This document shows, one piece after another, positions 35,440-43,260 of a stretch of 64,000 bases of DNA. This DNA is from Microbacterium oleivorans (lineage in GTDB: Bacteria; Actinomycetota; Actinomycetes; Actinomycetales; Microbacteriaceae), in NCBI RefSeq assembly GCF_001691565.1, contig NZ_MAYO01000003.1, positions 2,159,851 to 2,223,850 on the forward strand, in the 5' to 3' direction. Each line of letters begins with the position of its first letter. Positions within the stretch are counted from its first letter, which is position 1. The translations under genes were made by a program, and so were the position numbers. The notes beneath the pieces were generated by a model, which searched no databases, was not told the DNA's origin, and was given only the letters and a program-made list of their open reading frames with translations.

Positions 35440-36060
35440 TCACCGGCGCCGGGTTCGACGCCGTCCGGGGAGAGCCTTTGCGAGCGATGCCCGATGGGTC
35501 CCCAGGTCTGCTGGATTCAGCGTGAGCCCGGCGACGTGCAGGGCGAGGAGGGTGCCGCCGACGACGTAGTAGGTCGCCATCACAACGGGGACGGCTGAGA
35601 TGAGGCTCGCGGGGTCGCTGTCCCACGGGAGCAGCGCAACGTACTCTGCGCTCGTGGCCCGCTCGTCGAACGTGGGGCGCAGCAACAGCTCGCCCCAGGC
35701 AATGACAATTAGGGCGTACGCCGTCGGTGCCGCGACGTCGACCCACGGTGCATGAGCAATCGGACGCTTTCTTGACCTCAGGTAGTAGACCTCGCCGTCG
35801 TGCACTCGCACCCCGATGAGAAGCAGGACGGGGAGCAGGAGCACCAAGGCGGTGGCGAAGTCCAGCGTCCCCCACCAGGAGCGGACAACCGTTGGCGCGC
35901 TCGAGAGACTTGCTCTCCGCGCGACCTCGAAGAAGACGAAGATCCCGGCGAACGCCAGGGGCACCGTCAGCAATGACAGCCACGCCTGCAAGTGGCCGTT
36001 GCGAACGCGACGCGCGAGGTCGACTGCACCCAGGCGCTCGAATGAGTCGCCGGTACTCAC
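35440..36060 (-). CDS. Four-helix membrane protein paired with secreted protein
   Basis: A 206-residue protein with four hydrophobic segments: WLSLLTVPLAFAGIFVFFEVA, TLDFATALVLLLPVLLLIGV, AAPTAYALIVIAWGELLL and LISAVPVVMATYYVVGGTLLAL. The C-terminal tail is basic (PGRRRTRRR). GTG start at 36060. No family recognised. Co-transcription with the secreted protein suggests a functional pair such as toxin-immunity, surface anchoring or export. Confidence 0.6.
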   Translation of the reverse strand: MSTGDSFERLGAVDLARRVRNGHLQAWLSLLTVPLAFAGIFVFFEVARRASLSSAPTVVRSWWGTLDFATALVLLLPVLLLIGVRVHDGEVYYLRSRKRPIAHAPWVDVAAPTAYALIVIAWGELLLRPTFDERATSAEYVALLPWDSDPASLISAVPVVMATYYVVGGTLLALHVAGLTLNPADLGTHRASLAKALPGRRRTRRR

Positions 36061-36449
36061 CAGCGCACGGCCATCCGGTCGTGCGTGCGCCGTTCCGCCA
36101 TCGGCTTTCCCCCCCAGTCAGCCTGAGCCCGCCCTCAGCGGTTGCTCCCTTCGACCGTATGAGGTTTGGCGCGTTCCCCCTAGGCACTTCACTCGGATTT
36201 CTCCGAATACTGAGCGAGTGTTGAGTTTCCGTCCGCTGTGCGCTGACCTGGACACTGCGTTTGCGTTGGACATGTCCAACGGAAGTCACGCGGCGAGTTG
36301 TCCGCTGATCTGGGAAAGAATAGGTGTATACGGCCTTCTATACATGCCCTATGCTTCCGGCGAAGGGCAGCATGCACGACCGATGTCCAGCGTTCCTCGG
36401 CGCGCCGTGAGCTCCCGACTTGTTCATTGGAAGCGCCGTGGAGGATGCC
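36061..36449. other. Long intergenic region with palindrome, no clear gene
   Basis: No reading frame here looks protein-coding. The stretch holds the 16-base palindrome at 36265-36280 and a TATACATG element at 36339-36346. It is relatively AT-rich at 36300-36350 (GGAAAGAATAGGTGTATA), a likely promoter zone. Confidence 0.5.
36265..36280. promoter_or_regulatory. Perfect palindrome GTTGGACATGTCCAAC
   Basis: A perfect 16-base palindrome about 205 bases upstream of the membrane-protein start. Half of it recurs at 34344-34354 before the XRE gene. It is a strong candidate operator for an island regulator. Confidence 0.55.
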
Positions 36450-36857
36450 TCAGATGTGTGGGAGTCGAGCCCGTGCTTCGTCGGACAGCGGCGGGACCCA
36501 GGATTCGATGTACCGCGCAACGGCTACGGCGACGGTCGGGAACACCGACGCCCAGAACGCGAGGTCGGCGAACTGCGCACCGGTCTCGCCGCGGAGCATG
36601 CGGCGCTGCCTGTCAGCACTGAGCCCGGGAAGACCTGGCGCCCTCTCGAGGAACTGCGGAAGCGTCTCGCCGCGCAATCGCAACCCGTCGTGAATCATGT
36701 CCGCGACCAAGTGCTGCACCATCGCCGCGCGGTATCGGTGGTCGCGGACATCCACCCCCTCGGCCGGCGGCAGGAGGTTGCGGACGCGACCGAAGGCTGA
36801 CGGAACAGCAACAACGCTTCGCGGCTCGAACACCATTCCGGGACCTTTGGCGACCAC
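36450..36857 (-). CDS. Hypothetical protein
   Basis: A 135-residue soluble protein with no family that I recognise. It is preferred over the plus-strand frames because of amino-acid composition and a good AGGAGG site six bases before the GTG at 36857. The middle is helical and charged (HLVADMIHDGLRLRGETLPQ), and a short hydrophobic stretch (LAFWASVFPTVAVAVARYI) may be amphipathic. It is divergent from the recombinase gene, with about 96 bases between starts. Confidence 0.55.
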   Translation of the reverse strand: MVAKGPGMVFEPRSVVAVPSAFGRVRNLLPPAEGVDVRDHRYRAAMVQHLVADMIHDGLRLRGETLPQFLERAPGLPGLSADRQRRMLRGETGAQFADLAFWASVFPTVAVAVARYIESWVPPLSDEARARLPHI

Positions 36858-36953
36858 CAGCTACCTCCTCAGCTCTACCCGGGTTCCGTTTCGACGAGGC
36901 GAATTTCAGGCATTCTTCGCTTAGCATCAGCGACTGCTGGAAATCCTACTCAT

Positions 36954-38048
36954 TTGCGCAGGGTTTACGTCGGCACTGTGCATGAGGTGGTGGTGCAGAC
37001 ACCTACCTATCTCAACCGCATCACCAAGTTCGACGACAACTCCGAAATGCGTGAGCATTCGGAACTCCTCAGCGAGCACCTCGGGCGCTTCCGGTCCACG
37101 GAACCGGCGCCGAAGGTGCGCCGGCTTCTGGAGAAGCTCACCTATGCCGCGCTCACCCGAGAGGCTCGGGACGTCGTGACCGGCGACCGACTCCCAGGCG
37201 TCGAGCCTGGCTCCGCGCTCGACATCTTCATTCGGGACTGCGTTACCCTCGCCGCGCCGAACACGGCGTACGCAGCGAAGCTGCTGATGACCCAGGTCAG
37301 CCGCTACGTGATGTGGTGCACGCAGCAGGGGTGGCCATTGACCGCGGACGTCATCTTCTCGGTGCGAGCCATCGACATCTACTCGACGACAGCGAATCAG
37401 CAGCGCTCGGAGGGCACCCGCAGGAACTACCGCTCCCTGCTGATGCGGGTCAGCGAGGTGCTCGTGCCCGACGAGCACCCTGAGCGTCCCACACCCCTGT
37501 CATCCCGCCAGACTGCGGCGCCGTACACCGCATCCGAGATGGAACAGTTCCGCAGCTGGGCCGGCAGTCAGCTGACGACCCTCAAGCGCGACCGCGCGAT
37601 GCTCATGCTGGTGCTGTGCGCCGGCGCCGGTGTCCGGCCTCGGGAGCTGCCCCGCGTCCGCCACGAGGACGTCCTCGTTGATGATGCAGGCATCCTCATC
37701 ACCGCGGCTGGTCGCCAGGTCCCGCTGCTGGCTGAGTGGGAAGAGTGGATGCTCGTCCTCCTGGAACGTCGCCCGCGCGACGAGGCGCTCTGGGGTCCCC
37801 TCAACCGACGAAACACCTCGAACCTCACCTCCAACTTCACGGAGAACTCCTTCGGACGCGGGCCACGCGCCGACAGGCTCCGGCACACCTGGTTCACTCA
37901 TCACCTCGCGGTCGGTGTCCCGATGAAGGACCTCCTGCGCGCTGCGGGCGTCGGAAAGCTGCAGCAGCTGCACCTCCTGCTCGAGTACGTGGACTACCGC
38001 GACGACGCCGAGTATCGCCGCATCTTCCGTTCGGAGGTCCAGCGATGA
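36954..38048 (+). CDS. Tyrosine-recombinase-like protein, coupled to a DDE transposase-like gene
   Basis: A 364-residue (or slightly shorter) protein with integrase layout. Residues about 85-170 fit a core-binding SAM-like domain; residues about 190-355 fit the catalytic domain: MLVLCAGAGVRPRELPRVRHEDV (Arg I, R228), RADRLRHTWFTHHLAVG (Arg II, R310) and LHLLLEYVDYRDD (Tyr345 or Tyr348). The usual His two residues before the second Arg-pair is Asp (D307), and the second His position reads GVGK, so the active site is degenerate. The TTG at 36954 is doubtful; GTG codons at 36978-36993 are alternatives. Its stop overlaps the next ATG (ATGA). Confidence 0.75.
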   Translation: MRRVYVGTVHEVVVQTPTYLNRITKFDDNSEMREHSELLSEHLGRFRSTEPAPKVRRLLEKLTYAALTREARDVVTGDRLPGVEPGSALDIFIRDCVTLAAPNTAYAAKLLMTQVSRYVMWCTQQGWPLTADVIFSVRAIDIYSTTANQQRSEGTRRNYRSLLMRVSEVLVPDEHPERPTPLSSRQTAAPYTASEMEQFRSWAGSQLTTLKRDRAMLMLVLCAGAGVRPRELPRVRHEDVLVDDAGILITAAGRQVPLLAEWEEWMLVLLERRPRDEALWGPLNRRNTSNLTSNFTENSFGRGPRADRLRHTWFTHHLAVGVPMKDLLRAAGVGKLQQLHLLLEYVDYRDDAEYRRIFRSEVQR

Positions 38049-39733
38049 CGCGCGCGGAGCGGGTCGCCGCGGCACTGACGAAGTTCGACCGCCACATGGT
38101 CGAGGCCACCGGGCACACCTTCGAGCGCTACGAGTACGTCCGCGCGGCAGGACCAACCTGCCTCGAACACGTGATGCTCTACGGTCAGCTCATCGACGAA
38201 TCCGGCATCGTCGAGTACCTCGAAGAATGCGACCGCAAGGACCGCAAGTCCAACGCCGGCCGCCCGCCCCAGCTGCGATTCCGGACCGTTCTGGTCCTGC
38301 TGATGATGCATGTCGACGCCGGCGACGCCCGCTACCGTGCGATGGCCAAGACACTCCTGGCCCGGACGACGCCCGCGACGCGGGCCTACCTCGGACTGCC
38401 TACCCTGCTCAGCAACGAGAAGCAGTGGTACGGGCGGGTGGCCCGTTCACTGAACCGCATCCTCGACCTGATGGAGCCGTGGGAGGTGTCGAAGCGTCAC
38501 CACATCACCGCGGAGGAGTTCCGTGCGGCGAAGGCAAGCTACTCGCAGGAGAAGCGCGACCGCGCGGAGGAGGTCACCAACATGCTGCTCCACGCCACCG
38601 TTCGACGCCTGCCCACCGAAATCATGGACAGGTACAAGGGCAACGTCGCCATCGACGCCACCCCCATCTATCTGGTCGGTCGCGCCAACTCGCGGTGGGG
38701 TGCGGATGAGAAGGAGCGATGGAACCTGGACGGGATGAGCACGCCCTACACGCGTGAGGGAAGCCACGAAGGGGACGGGAGTCGGACCGACGAGCCTGCC
38801 TGGGAACTCGAAACCGTCGTGACCGTCGCCAACAAGCCAGGCGACCCGCTGAGCTTCCCGGTACTGATGACAGGCGCCTCAATGCAGCACCCCGGCCGCA
38901 ACAAGTACGGCCCACTCCGCGCCGTCCGCCAGCACAGCAAGATGTTCGACCGGATGCGACGCTTCCGGCTCATGGCAGACCAGATGTACAACTACTTCGT
39001 CCCGGAGCGCTTCCAGAACGAGATTCGCAAGCTCGGCTTCCGAGGTGTCTGGAACTTCGAGGGCAAGGGCCGCGGCGGAATCCGGGGCTTCTTCGAGGAC
39101 GCAGTGTGCGCCGACGGTCACCTCTACCTGAAGTGGATGCCTCGCGACCTCGCCGTCGCGACCACCGACTACGAAGAGGGCAAGCTCACCCGCGACGAGT
39201 ACCTCGCGAAGCTGGCATCGCGGTCGAAGTACGCGCTCAAAGACCATGGTCGCCCCGACGAAGACGGCTTCCAGCGATTCACGTACCCGCCCATCACGCG
39301 GGACATGATGCTGTTCGACCCGGCAACGGGCGAGCGTCTCAAGCGCACCCCCAAGCTCGCGAAGAAATCGCTGGAAATCGGTCCGAACACGAAGGAGGGG
39401 ATGCGCATCATCAAGCACCTCTCCGCCGTGGAGTTCCTGTCAGAGGAGTGGCACGCGTGGTTCGGTCTGCGGAACCGCGTCGAAGAGAACAACCAGTGGT
39501 TCAAGGGAGATTCGGGCACCGACATCGGCAACCCCGAGAAGCGCCGTGCAGTCGGATACGCCTACAACTCCCTCGTTGTGGGCATGGCCGCGGCCGTCTC
39601 CAACATGCGCCGCATCGTCAGCCACATCGAAGCTGAAGCCTTGGAGGTCGTGGACCGTCCGACGATGCGGAAGCGCCGCCGTCTGGACATCGACGGCAAC
39701 CCGCTTGAGCATATGGACGCTCTCGCCGCGTGA
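38045..39733 (+). CDS. DDE transposase-like protein
   Basis: A 562-residue protein with an IS4/IS1182-like RNase H core. Residues about 70-90 (NAGRPPQLRFRTVLVLLMMH) resemble the N-terminal region of such transposases. Catalytic candidates are D204 (NVAIDATPIYL), D312 (FRLMADQMYNY) and E480 (FGLRNRVEENNQWFKG), followed by the usual YAYNSLVVGMAAAVSNMRRIV helix. No inverted terminal repeats or target duplications are obvious at its ends, and it is translationally coupled to the recombinase gene, so it does not look like an ordinary insertion sequence. A small GAGGGG/CCCCTC hairpin follows. Confidence 0.78.
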   Translation: MTRAERVAAALTKFDRHMVEATGHTFERYEYVRAAGPTCLEHVMLYGQLIDESGIVEYLEECDRKDRKSNAGRPPQLRFRTVLVLLMMHVDAGDARYRAMAKTLLARTTPATRAYLGLPTLLSNEKQWYGRVARSLNRILDLMEPWEVSKRHHITAEEFRAAKASYSQEKRDRAEEVTNMLLHATVRRLPTEIMDRYKGNVAIDATPIYLVGRANSRWGADEKERWNLDGMSTPYTREGSHEGDGSRTDEPAWELETVVTVANKPGDPLSFPVLMTGASMQHPGRNKYGPLRAVRQHSKMFDRMRRFRLMADQMYNYFVPERFQNEIRKLGFRGVWNFEGKGRGGIRGFFEDAVCADGHLYLKWMPRDLAVATTDYEEGKLTRDEYLAKLASRSKYALKDHGRPDEDGFQRFTYPPITRDMMLFDPATGERLKRTPKLAKKSLEIGPNTKEGMRIIKHLSAVEFLSEEWHAWFGLRNRVEENNQWFKGDSGTDIGNPEKRRAVGYAYNSLVVGMAAAVSNMRRIVSHIEAEALEVVDRPTMRKRRRLDIDGNPLEHMDALAA

Positions 39734-39738
39734 GTGTG

Positions 39739-39770
39739 TGAGGGGTCTGCTCTGTTCAGCGGGCCCCTCA
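39739..39770 (+). terminator. Hairpin after the transposase-like gene
   Basis: TGAGGGG (39739-39745) pairs with CCCCTCA (39764-39770) across an 18-base loop, six bases after the stop codon. Moderate stability, no T run. Confidence 0.5.
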
Positions 39771-39806
39771 TCGTTGCGGTGAACGGGCAACAGTTGTTCT
39801 TGTCGG

Positions 39807-41282
39807 GTGGTGAACACGCCGAGCGACGAAGAAGTTGGTGAGCTGTTCGCTGCACTCGTAGCGACGCCGGCAGAGACCGAATGGCTGGAGTTCAAGGACT
39901 CTCTCAATGAACCCGAGAGGATCGCGCGATACATCTCAGCGATATCCAACGCGGCGACTCTGTTGAATCGAAGCGCTGGGTATGTCGTCTGGGATGTTGA
40001 GGACGTCACGCGCCGCGTCATCGGAACGAGGTTCTCTCCGCGGAAGACCAAAGTCGGGGGTCAGGAACTAGAACTCTGGTTGTCGCGCGCAACTGGCGCA
40101 GCAAGCTTCATGTTCATCGAATTTCAGATCGACGGCGCGCATCTTGTCATCCTGAGGATCGATGCCGCGTCGGGTCGCCCAACAGAGTGCAACGGCAAAC
40201 CGTACATTCGTGTCGGGTCCGCGGTCACAGAACTGAAGATGGAAAAGAACAAGGAAGGGCGGCTTTGGGACATCCTCCGCAACCGAGGCTTCGAGGAAGC
40301 TCTCGCCATGGAGGGTGCGACCGGAGACCAGGTAGAGAAGCTGCTGGATCTCGACGCCTACTTCGCCCGTAGCCGCAGCCCGAAGCCGGCGGATTTCACC
40401 GAACAACTTGAGATCGCATCGCGGCTTGCTCTCGTCGAATCACGGGACGATGGCCGGTGGAACATCACCAACCTGGGCGCGCTTCTTTTCGCTCGTGACC
40501 TATCGTCTTTCACAAGCGTGACAGGCAAGTCAGTCCGGGTCGTGCAGTACGAGGGCACAACCCGCGCGCAGGTCATCAGGCGTCAGGAAGGCGCGAAGGG
40601 CTACGGGGTCGGTTTCACAGGGCTGCTTGCTTGGCTGAAAGCGCTGCTGCCTGCGCGTGAGGTCTATGTCAACGGCGAGCGTACCGAGCAACTCGTGTAC
40701 AGCGATCTCCTGCTTCGTGAGGTGCTCGCGAACGCGATGGTTCACCAAGACCTCACCGTTCGCGGGGCGGGCCCGCGCGTAGAAGTGTTTGGCGACAGAA
40801 TCGAGGTCACAAACCCCGGGGCATCGCTAGTGGCCGCCGACCGCCTCATCAACCATCCACCCATCGCCCGCAATGCCATGCTCTCGAACCTGATGCTTCA
40901 GATGCGACTGTGCGAGAACCATGGCACAGGGTGGGATCGGATCGCTATGGAAACCGAAGCCGCTGGTCTGCCGTCTCCTGTCATCCATATGGATGACGAT
41001 GCGATGAGGGTGACCATCCTCGGTCCGCGGAAGCTCACCTCGATGCGTCAAGAAGACCAGACTTGGGCCGTGTACGCCCACGCCTGTCTCCAGTACGCCA
41101 ACCACCAGCACCTAACAAACGGGTCTTTGCGTGCACGATTCGGCATCGCCACCCAGAACAGCTCCCAAGTCTCCCGCCTGATTAGCACCGCAATGGGGGA
41201 CGGCCTCATCGAGTTGTTCGACGACACCGTCGGAACGAAGTCACGGTCTTACGTCCCGTACTGGGCGAAGTCCATCGGGTAG
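39807..41282 (+). CDS. AlbA_2 / HATPase domain protein (Schlafen- or RecG-like ATP-binding protein)
   Basis: A 491-residue protein. Residues about 18-140 form an AlbA_2 (Schlafen-type, divergent AAA_4) domain starting ETEWLEFKDSLNE and continuing FQIDGAHLVILRIDAASGRP and PYIRVGSAV. Residues about 290-350 form a GHKL/HATPase_c_4 module: SDLLLREVLANAMVHQDL, then VEVFGDRIEVTNPGAS. A C-terminal winged-helix-like region (TNGSLRARFGIATQNSSQVSRLIS) closes it. Such proteins are often annotated as RecG-like helicases, but helicase motifs are absent. Members occur in defence-rich and mobile regions; a regulatory or defence role is inferred. GTG start at 39807, with a second GTG directly after. Confidence 0.8.
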   Translation: MVNTPSDEEVGELFAALVATPAETEWLEFKDSLNEPERIARYISAISNAATLLNRSAGYVVWDVEDVTRRVIGTRFSPRKTKVGGQELELWLSRATGAASFMFIEFQIDGAHLVILRIDAASGRPTECNGKPYIRVGSAVTELKMEKNKEGRLWDILRNRGFEEALAMEGATGDQVEKLLDLDAYFARSRSPKPADFTEQLEIASRLALVESRDDGRWNITNLGALLFARDLSSFTSVTGKSVRVVQYEGTTRAQVIRRQEGAKGYGVGFTGLLAWLKALLPAREVYVNGERTEQLVYSDLLLREVLANAMVHQDLTVRGAGPRVEVFGDRIEVTNPGASLVAADRLINHPPIARNAMLSNLMLQMRLCENHGTGWDRIAMETEAAGLPSPVIHMDDDAMRVTILGPRKLTSMRQEDQTWAVYAHACLQYANHQHLTNGSLRARFGIATQNSSQVSRLISTAMGDGLIELFDDTVGTKSRSYVPYWAKSIG

Positions 41283-41292
41283 CACGCGCTCG

Positions 41293-41370
41293 TTTGCTTG
41301 ACTGGTTCGTGTCGCGGAACAACTCCTAGGCCGTTTTCCCGCGTAATTACGGCCAGGATTTGCTTGACTG
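41293..41370. repeat. Direct repeat TTTGCTTGACTG
   Basis: TTTGCTTGACTG occurs at 41293-41304 and 41359-41370, 66 bases apart. Each copy contains TTGACT, a good -35 sequence, so this may be a duplicated promoter or the trace of a small rearrangement at the island edge. Confidence 0.5.
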
Positions 41371-41415
41371 ATATCGGCTTCGACAGATGAACACGCAAGC
41401 ACAAGCGGGCAAAGG

Positions 41416-41613
41416 TTGAAGGAGCTGGCCGCACGAGCCGGGATCGAGACCTCGAACTTGCGACAGACCGAGTCCGGCACCGCCACCGGAACGAGCATCT
41501 TCACCGTGTTCCGCATCTTCGACGCGGCGAGCGCCTCGCTCACCGACATCAACGACATCTTCCCCACAGCGTGCGCAGCGCAAGACGGAGGCGGGGGCAG
41601 GCGGCGCCCGTGA
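41416..41613 (+). pseudogene. XRE-family helix-turn-helix remnant
   Basis: About 65 codons read KELAARAGIETSNLRQTESG, then TATGTSIFTVFRIFDAASAS and DINDIFP, the second half of an XRE/Cro-type HTH. Codons before it (SGQRL) extend the fold, but the frame opens from a TGA near 41364 without an ATG or GTG start; only a TTG at 41416 is available. It is therefore probably the remains of a regulator truncated at the island edge. Confidence 0.5.
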
Positions 41614-41651
41614 GCCGCGCCGGGGACTCACGCCGGGGCGCGATGGCAAAC

Positions 41652-41685
41652 AAAAAAGCCGGTCAGACTGATGATCTGACCAGCT
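41652..41685 (-). terminator. Terminator of tRNA-Leu transcript
   Basis: GGTCAGA (41661-41667) and TCTGACC (41675-41681) form a stem, extended by AGC/GCT across a mismatch, and on the minus strand it is followed by six T (41652-41657 as A). This is a good Rho-independent terminator for the minus-strand tRNA-Leu. Confidence 0.75.
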
Positions 41686-41756
41686 CTTCGTTCACACGAT
41701 GAAGCCTCGTGCAATTTACGAACACACGTGGCTGTATTTACGAACACAGCCGTCTG

Positions 41757-41840
41757 TGCGCGAGGGGGGAGTTGAACCCCCACGCCCTTTCGGGCACTGG
41801 CACCTGAAGCCAGCGCGTCTGCCTATTCCGCCACTCGCGC
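41757..41840 (-). tRNA. tRNA-Leu(CAG)
   Basis: On the minus strand the acceptor arms GCGCGAG/CTCGCGC pair perfectly, followed by discriminator A. The anticodon loop TTCAGGT gives CAG, the T arm GGGGGTTCAACTCCCCC is perfect, and a long variable arm (TGCCCGAAAGGGCG) marks a class II tRNA. CCA is not encoded. Its 3' end faces the accessory island, and tRNA-Leu genes are frequent integration sites. Confidence 0.97.
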
Positions 41841-41983
41841 GAACCCGTGTCGCCACGGGATCAACTTTCCGAGGATATCATGGCGCGAGCCCGCCGGAGA
41901 AACGGCCGCAGCTGTGTTCCCCAGACCCTGCCAGGGTCGACAACTAGCATGTGAGCACCGGTCCAGACTGCCTGAGGAGCCCC

Positions 41984-42715
41984 GTGGGACTACTTGACAG
42001 CTTCGAGAAGGGAATCGAACGCGCCGTGAACGGCGCGTTCGCGAAGACCTTCCGCAGCGGTGTGCAGCCTGTCGAGATCGCGTCTGCACTGCGATCCGAG
42101 CTCGATGCGAAGGCCGCCGTCGTCTCGCGCGACCGCATCCTCGTTCCGAACACCCTCGTCGTCCGGCTCGCTCCTGCGGACCACGAGCGGATGGGCGCGC
42201 TGGGCCGAGCCCTGCACGACGAGCTCGTGCAGCTGATCGAAGGCCACGCGAAGGCGCAGCAGTACAGCTTCGCCGGTCCGGTCTCCCTCGCGATCAACCC
42301 CGACGAATCACTCCCGACCGGAACCATCCGGGTCGACTCCCGCTCCGCCAGCGCTGAGGACGTCTCCTGGCACGGCGTCGTCGAGATCGACGGCAGGCAG
42401 CATCCGCTGGCCGCGAGCCGTACCGTCATCGGACGCGGGACGGATGCCGACATCACGATCTCCGATGCCGGTACCAGCCGTCGGCACGTCGAGATCCTGT
42501 GGGACGGTCGTCGCGCCATGGTCCGCGACCTCGGCTCGACCAACGGCACGCAGCTCAACGGTGTGAAAGTCTCGGAGGCCGCCCTCGAGCCGGACTCCGT
42601 CGTCACCATCGGGCGTACCCGCATCACCTTCCGTGTCGTCGCGCAGGCATCCCGCATCCCCCCGCGGCCGCAGGATCCGGCGACCCGCATGTTCGACCTC
42701 GGAGGCCAGGCATGA
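41984..42715 (+). CDS. fhaA: FHA domain protein FhaA (DUF3662-FHA)
   Basis: A 243-residue FhaA. The N-terminal DUF3662 domain begins GLLDSFEKGIERAVNGAFAKTF and includes PVEIASALRSELDAKA and VRLAPADHERMG; a short linker leads to a C-terminal FHA domain (VIGRGTDADITISDAGTSRRHVEI and DLGSTNGTQLNG), which binds phosphothreonine on kinase substrates. The GTG at 41984 is chosen because GAGGAG lies just upstream and the family N-terminus starts there; TAGCAT at 41945-41950 is the likely -10. First gene of the cell-wall kinase operon. Confidence 0.94.
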   Translation: MGLLDSFEKGIERAVNGAFAKTFRSGVQPVEIASALRSELDAKAAVVSRDRILVPNTLVVRLAPADHERMGALGRALHDELVQLIEGHAKAQQYSFAGPVSLAINPDESLPTGTIRVDSRSASAEDVSWHGVVEIDGRQHPLAASRTVIGRGTDADITISDAGTSRRHVEILWDGRRAMVRDLGSTNGTQLNGVKVSEAALEPDSVVTIGRTRITFRVVAQASRIPPRPQDPATRMFDLGGQA

Positions 42716-43248
42716 GCGAATTGACACTCCTGCTGCTGCAGATCGGGTTCTTGATCCTGCTGTGGTTCTTCGTCTTCGCGGTGGTCTACTCGCTCCGCGC
42801 CGACCTCTTCGGCGTCAAGGTCCGCAAGATGCCCGAGCCGGCCGCGGCCGCCCCCGGCCCGGTCGCGACCGCACCGGCGAACGCCGAGACGTCGATCGTC
42901 TCCCCGATCACCAGCCGACCCGCCGCCCCCAGCGGCCCGCAGAAGGCCACGACGCACACCGTTTCGCGCATCGTCATCACGAGCGGCCCGAAGGCCGGGC
43001 TCGAGTTGCCTCTCGGCGATGAACCCCTCACGATCGGTCGATCCAGCGAATCGGGCCTCGTCATCCGCGATGACTACACCTCGAGCCACCACGCGAGGCT
43101 CGTGCTGTGGGGCGAGCAATGGATGGTCCAGGACCTCGATTCCACCAACGGCACCTGGCACGACGGCGAGCGCGTCGCCTCTCCCGTCCCCGTGATCGTC
43201 GGCGCACCCATCAAGGTCGGCGCCACGACGTTCGAGCTGCGGAAGTAA
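42712..43248 (+). CDS. fhaB: FHA domain protein FhaB (FipA)
   Basis: A 178-residue FhaB: one N-terminal membrane helix (LTLLLLQIGFLILLWFFVFAVVY), a Pro/Ala-rich linker, and a C-terminal FHA domain (LTIGRSSESGLVIRDDYTSSHHARL, then QDLDSTNGTWHDG). The ATG overlaps the fhaA stop by four bases. In mycobacteria FhaB/FipA links PknA/B phosphorylation to septal FtsZ-FtsQ interaction. Confidence 0.94.
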   Translation: MSELTLLLLQIGFLILLWFFVFAVVYSLRADLFGVKVRKMPEPAAAAPGPVATAPANAETSIVSPITSRPAAPSGPQKATTHTVSRIVITSGPKAGLELPLGDEPLTIGRSSESGLVIRDDYTSSHHARLVLWGEQWMVQDLDSTNGTWHDGERVASPVPVIVGAPIKVGATTFELRK

Positions 43249-43260
43249 CGGCCCGCACCG

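Noticed and set aside
32384..41751. attL/attR direct repeats of an integrase at tRNA-Leu
   Set aside because: The only edge similarity found is inverted, and no direct copy of the tRNA 3' end was seen on the left.
41699..41947. 82-codon frame with GGVEPPRPFGHWHLKPARLPIPPLA-like reading
   Set aside because: It is the antisense reading of tRNA-Leu, a common annotation artefact.
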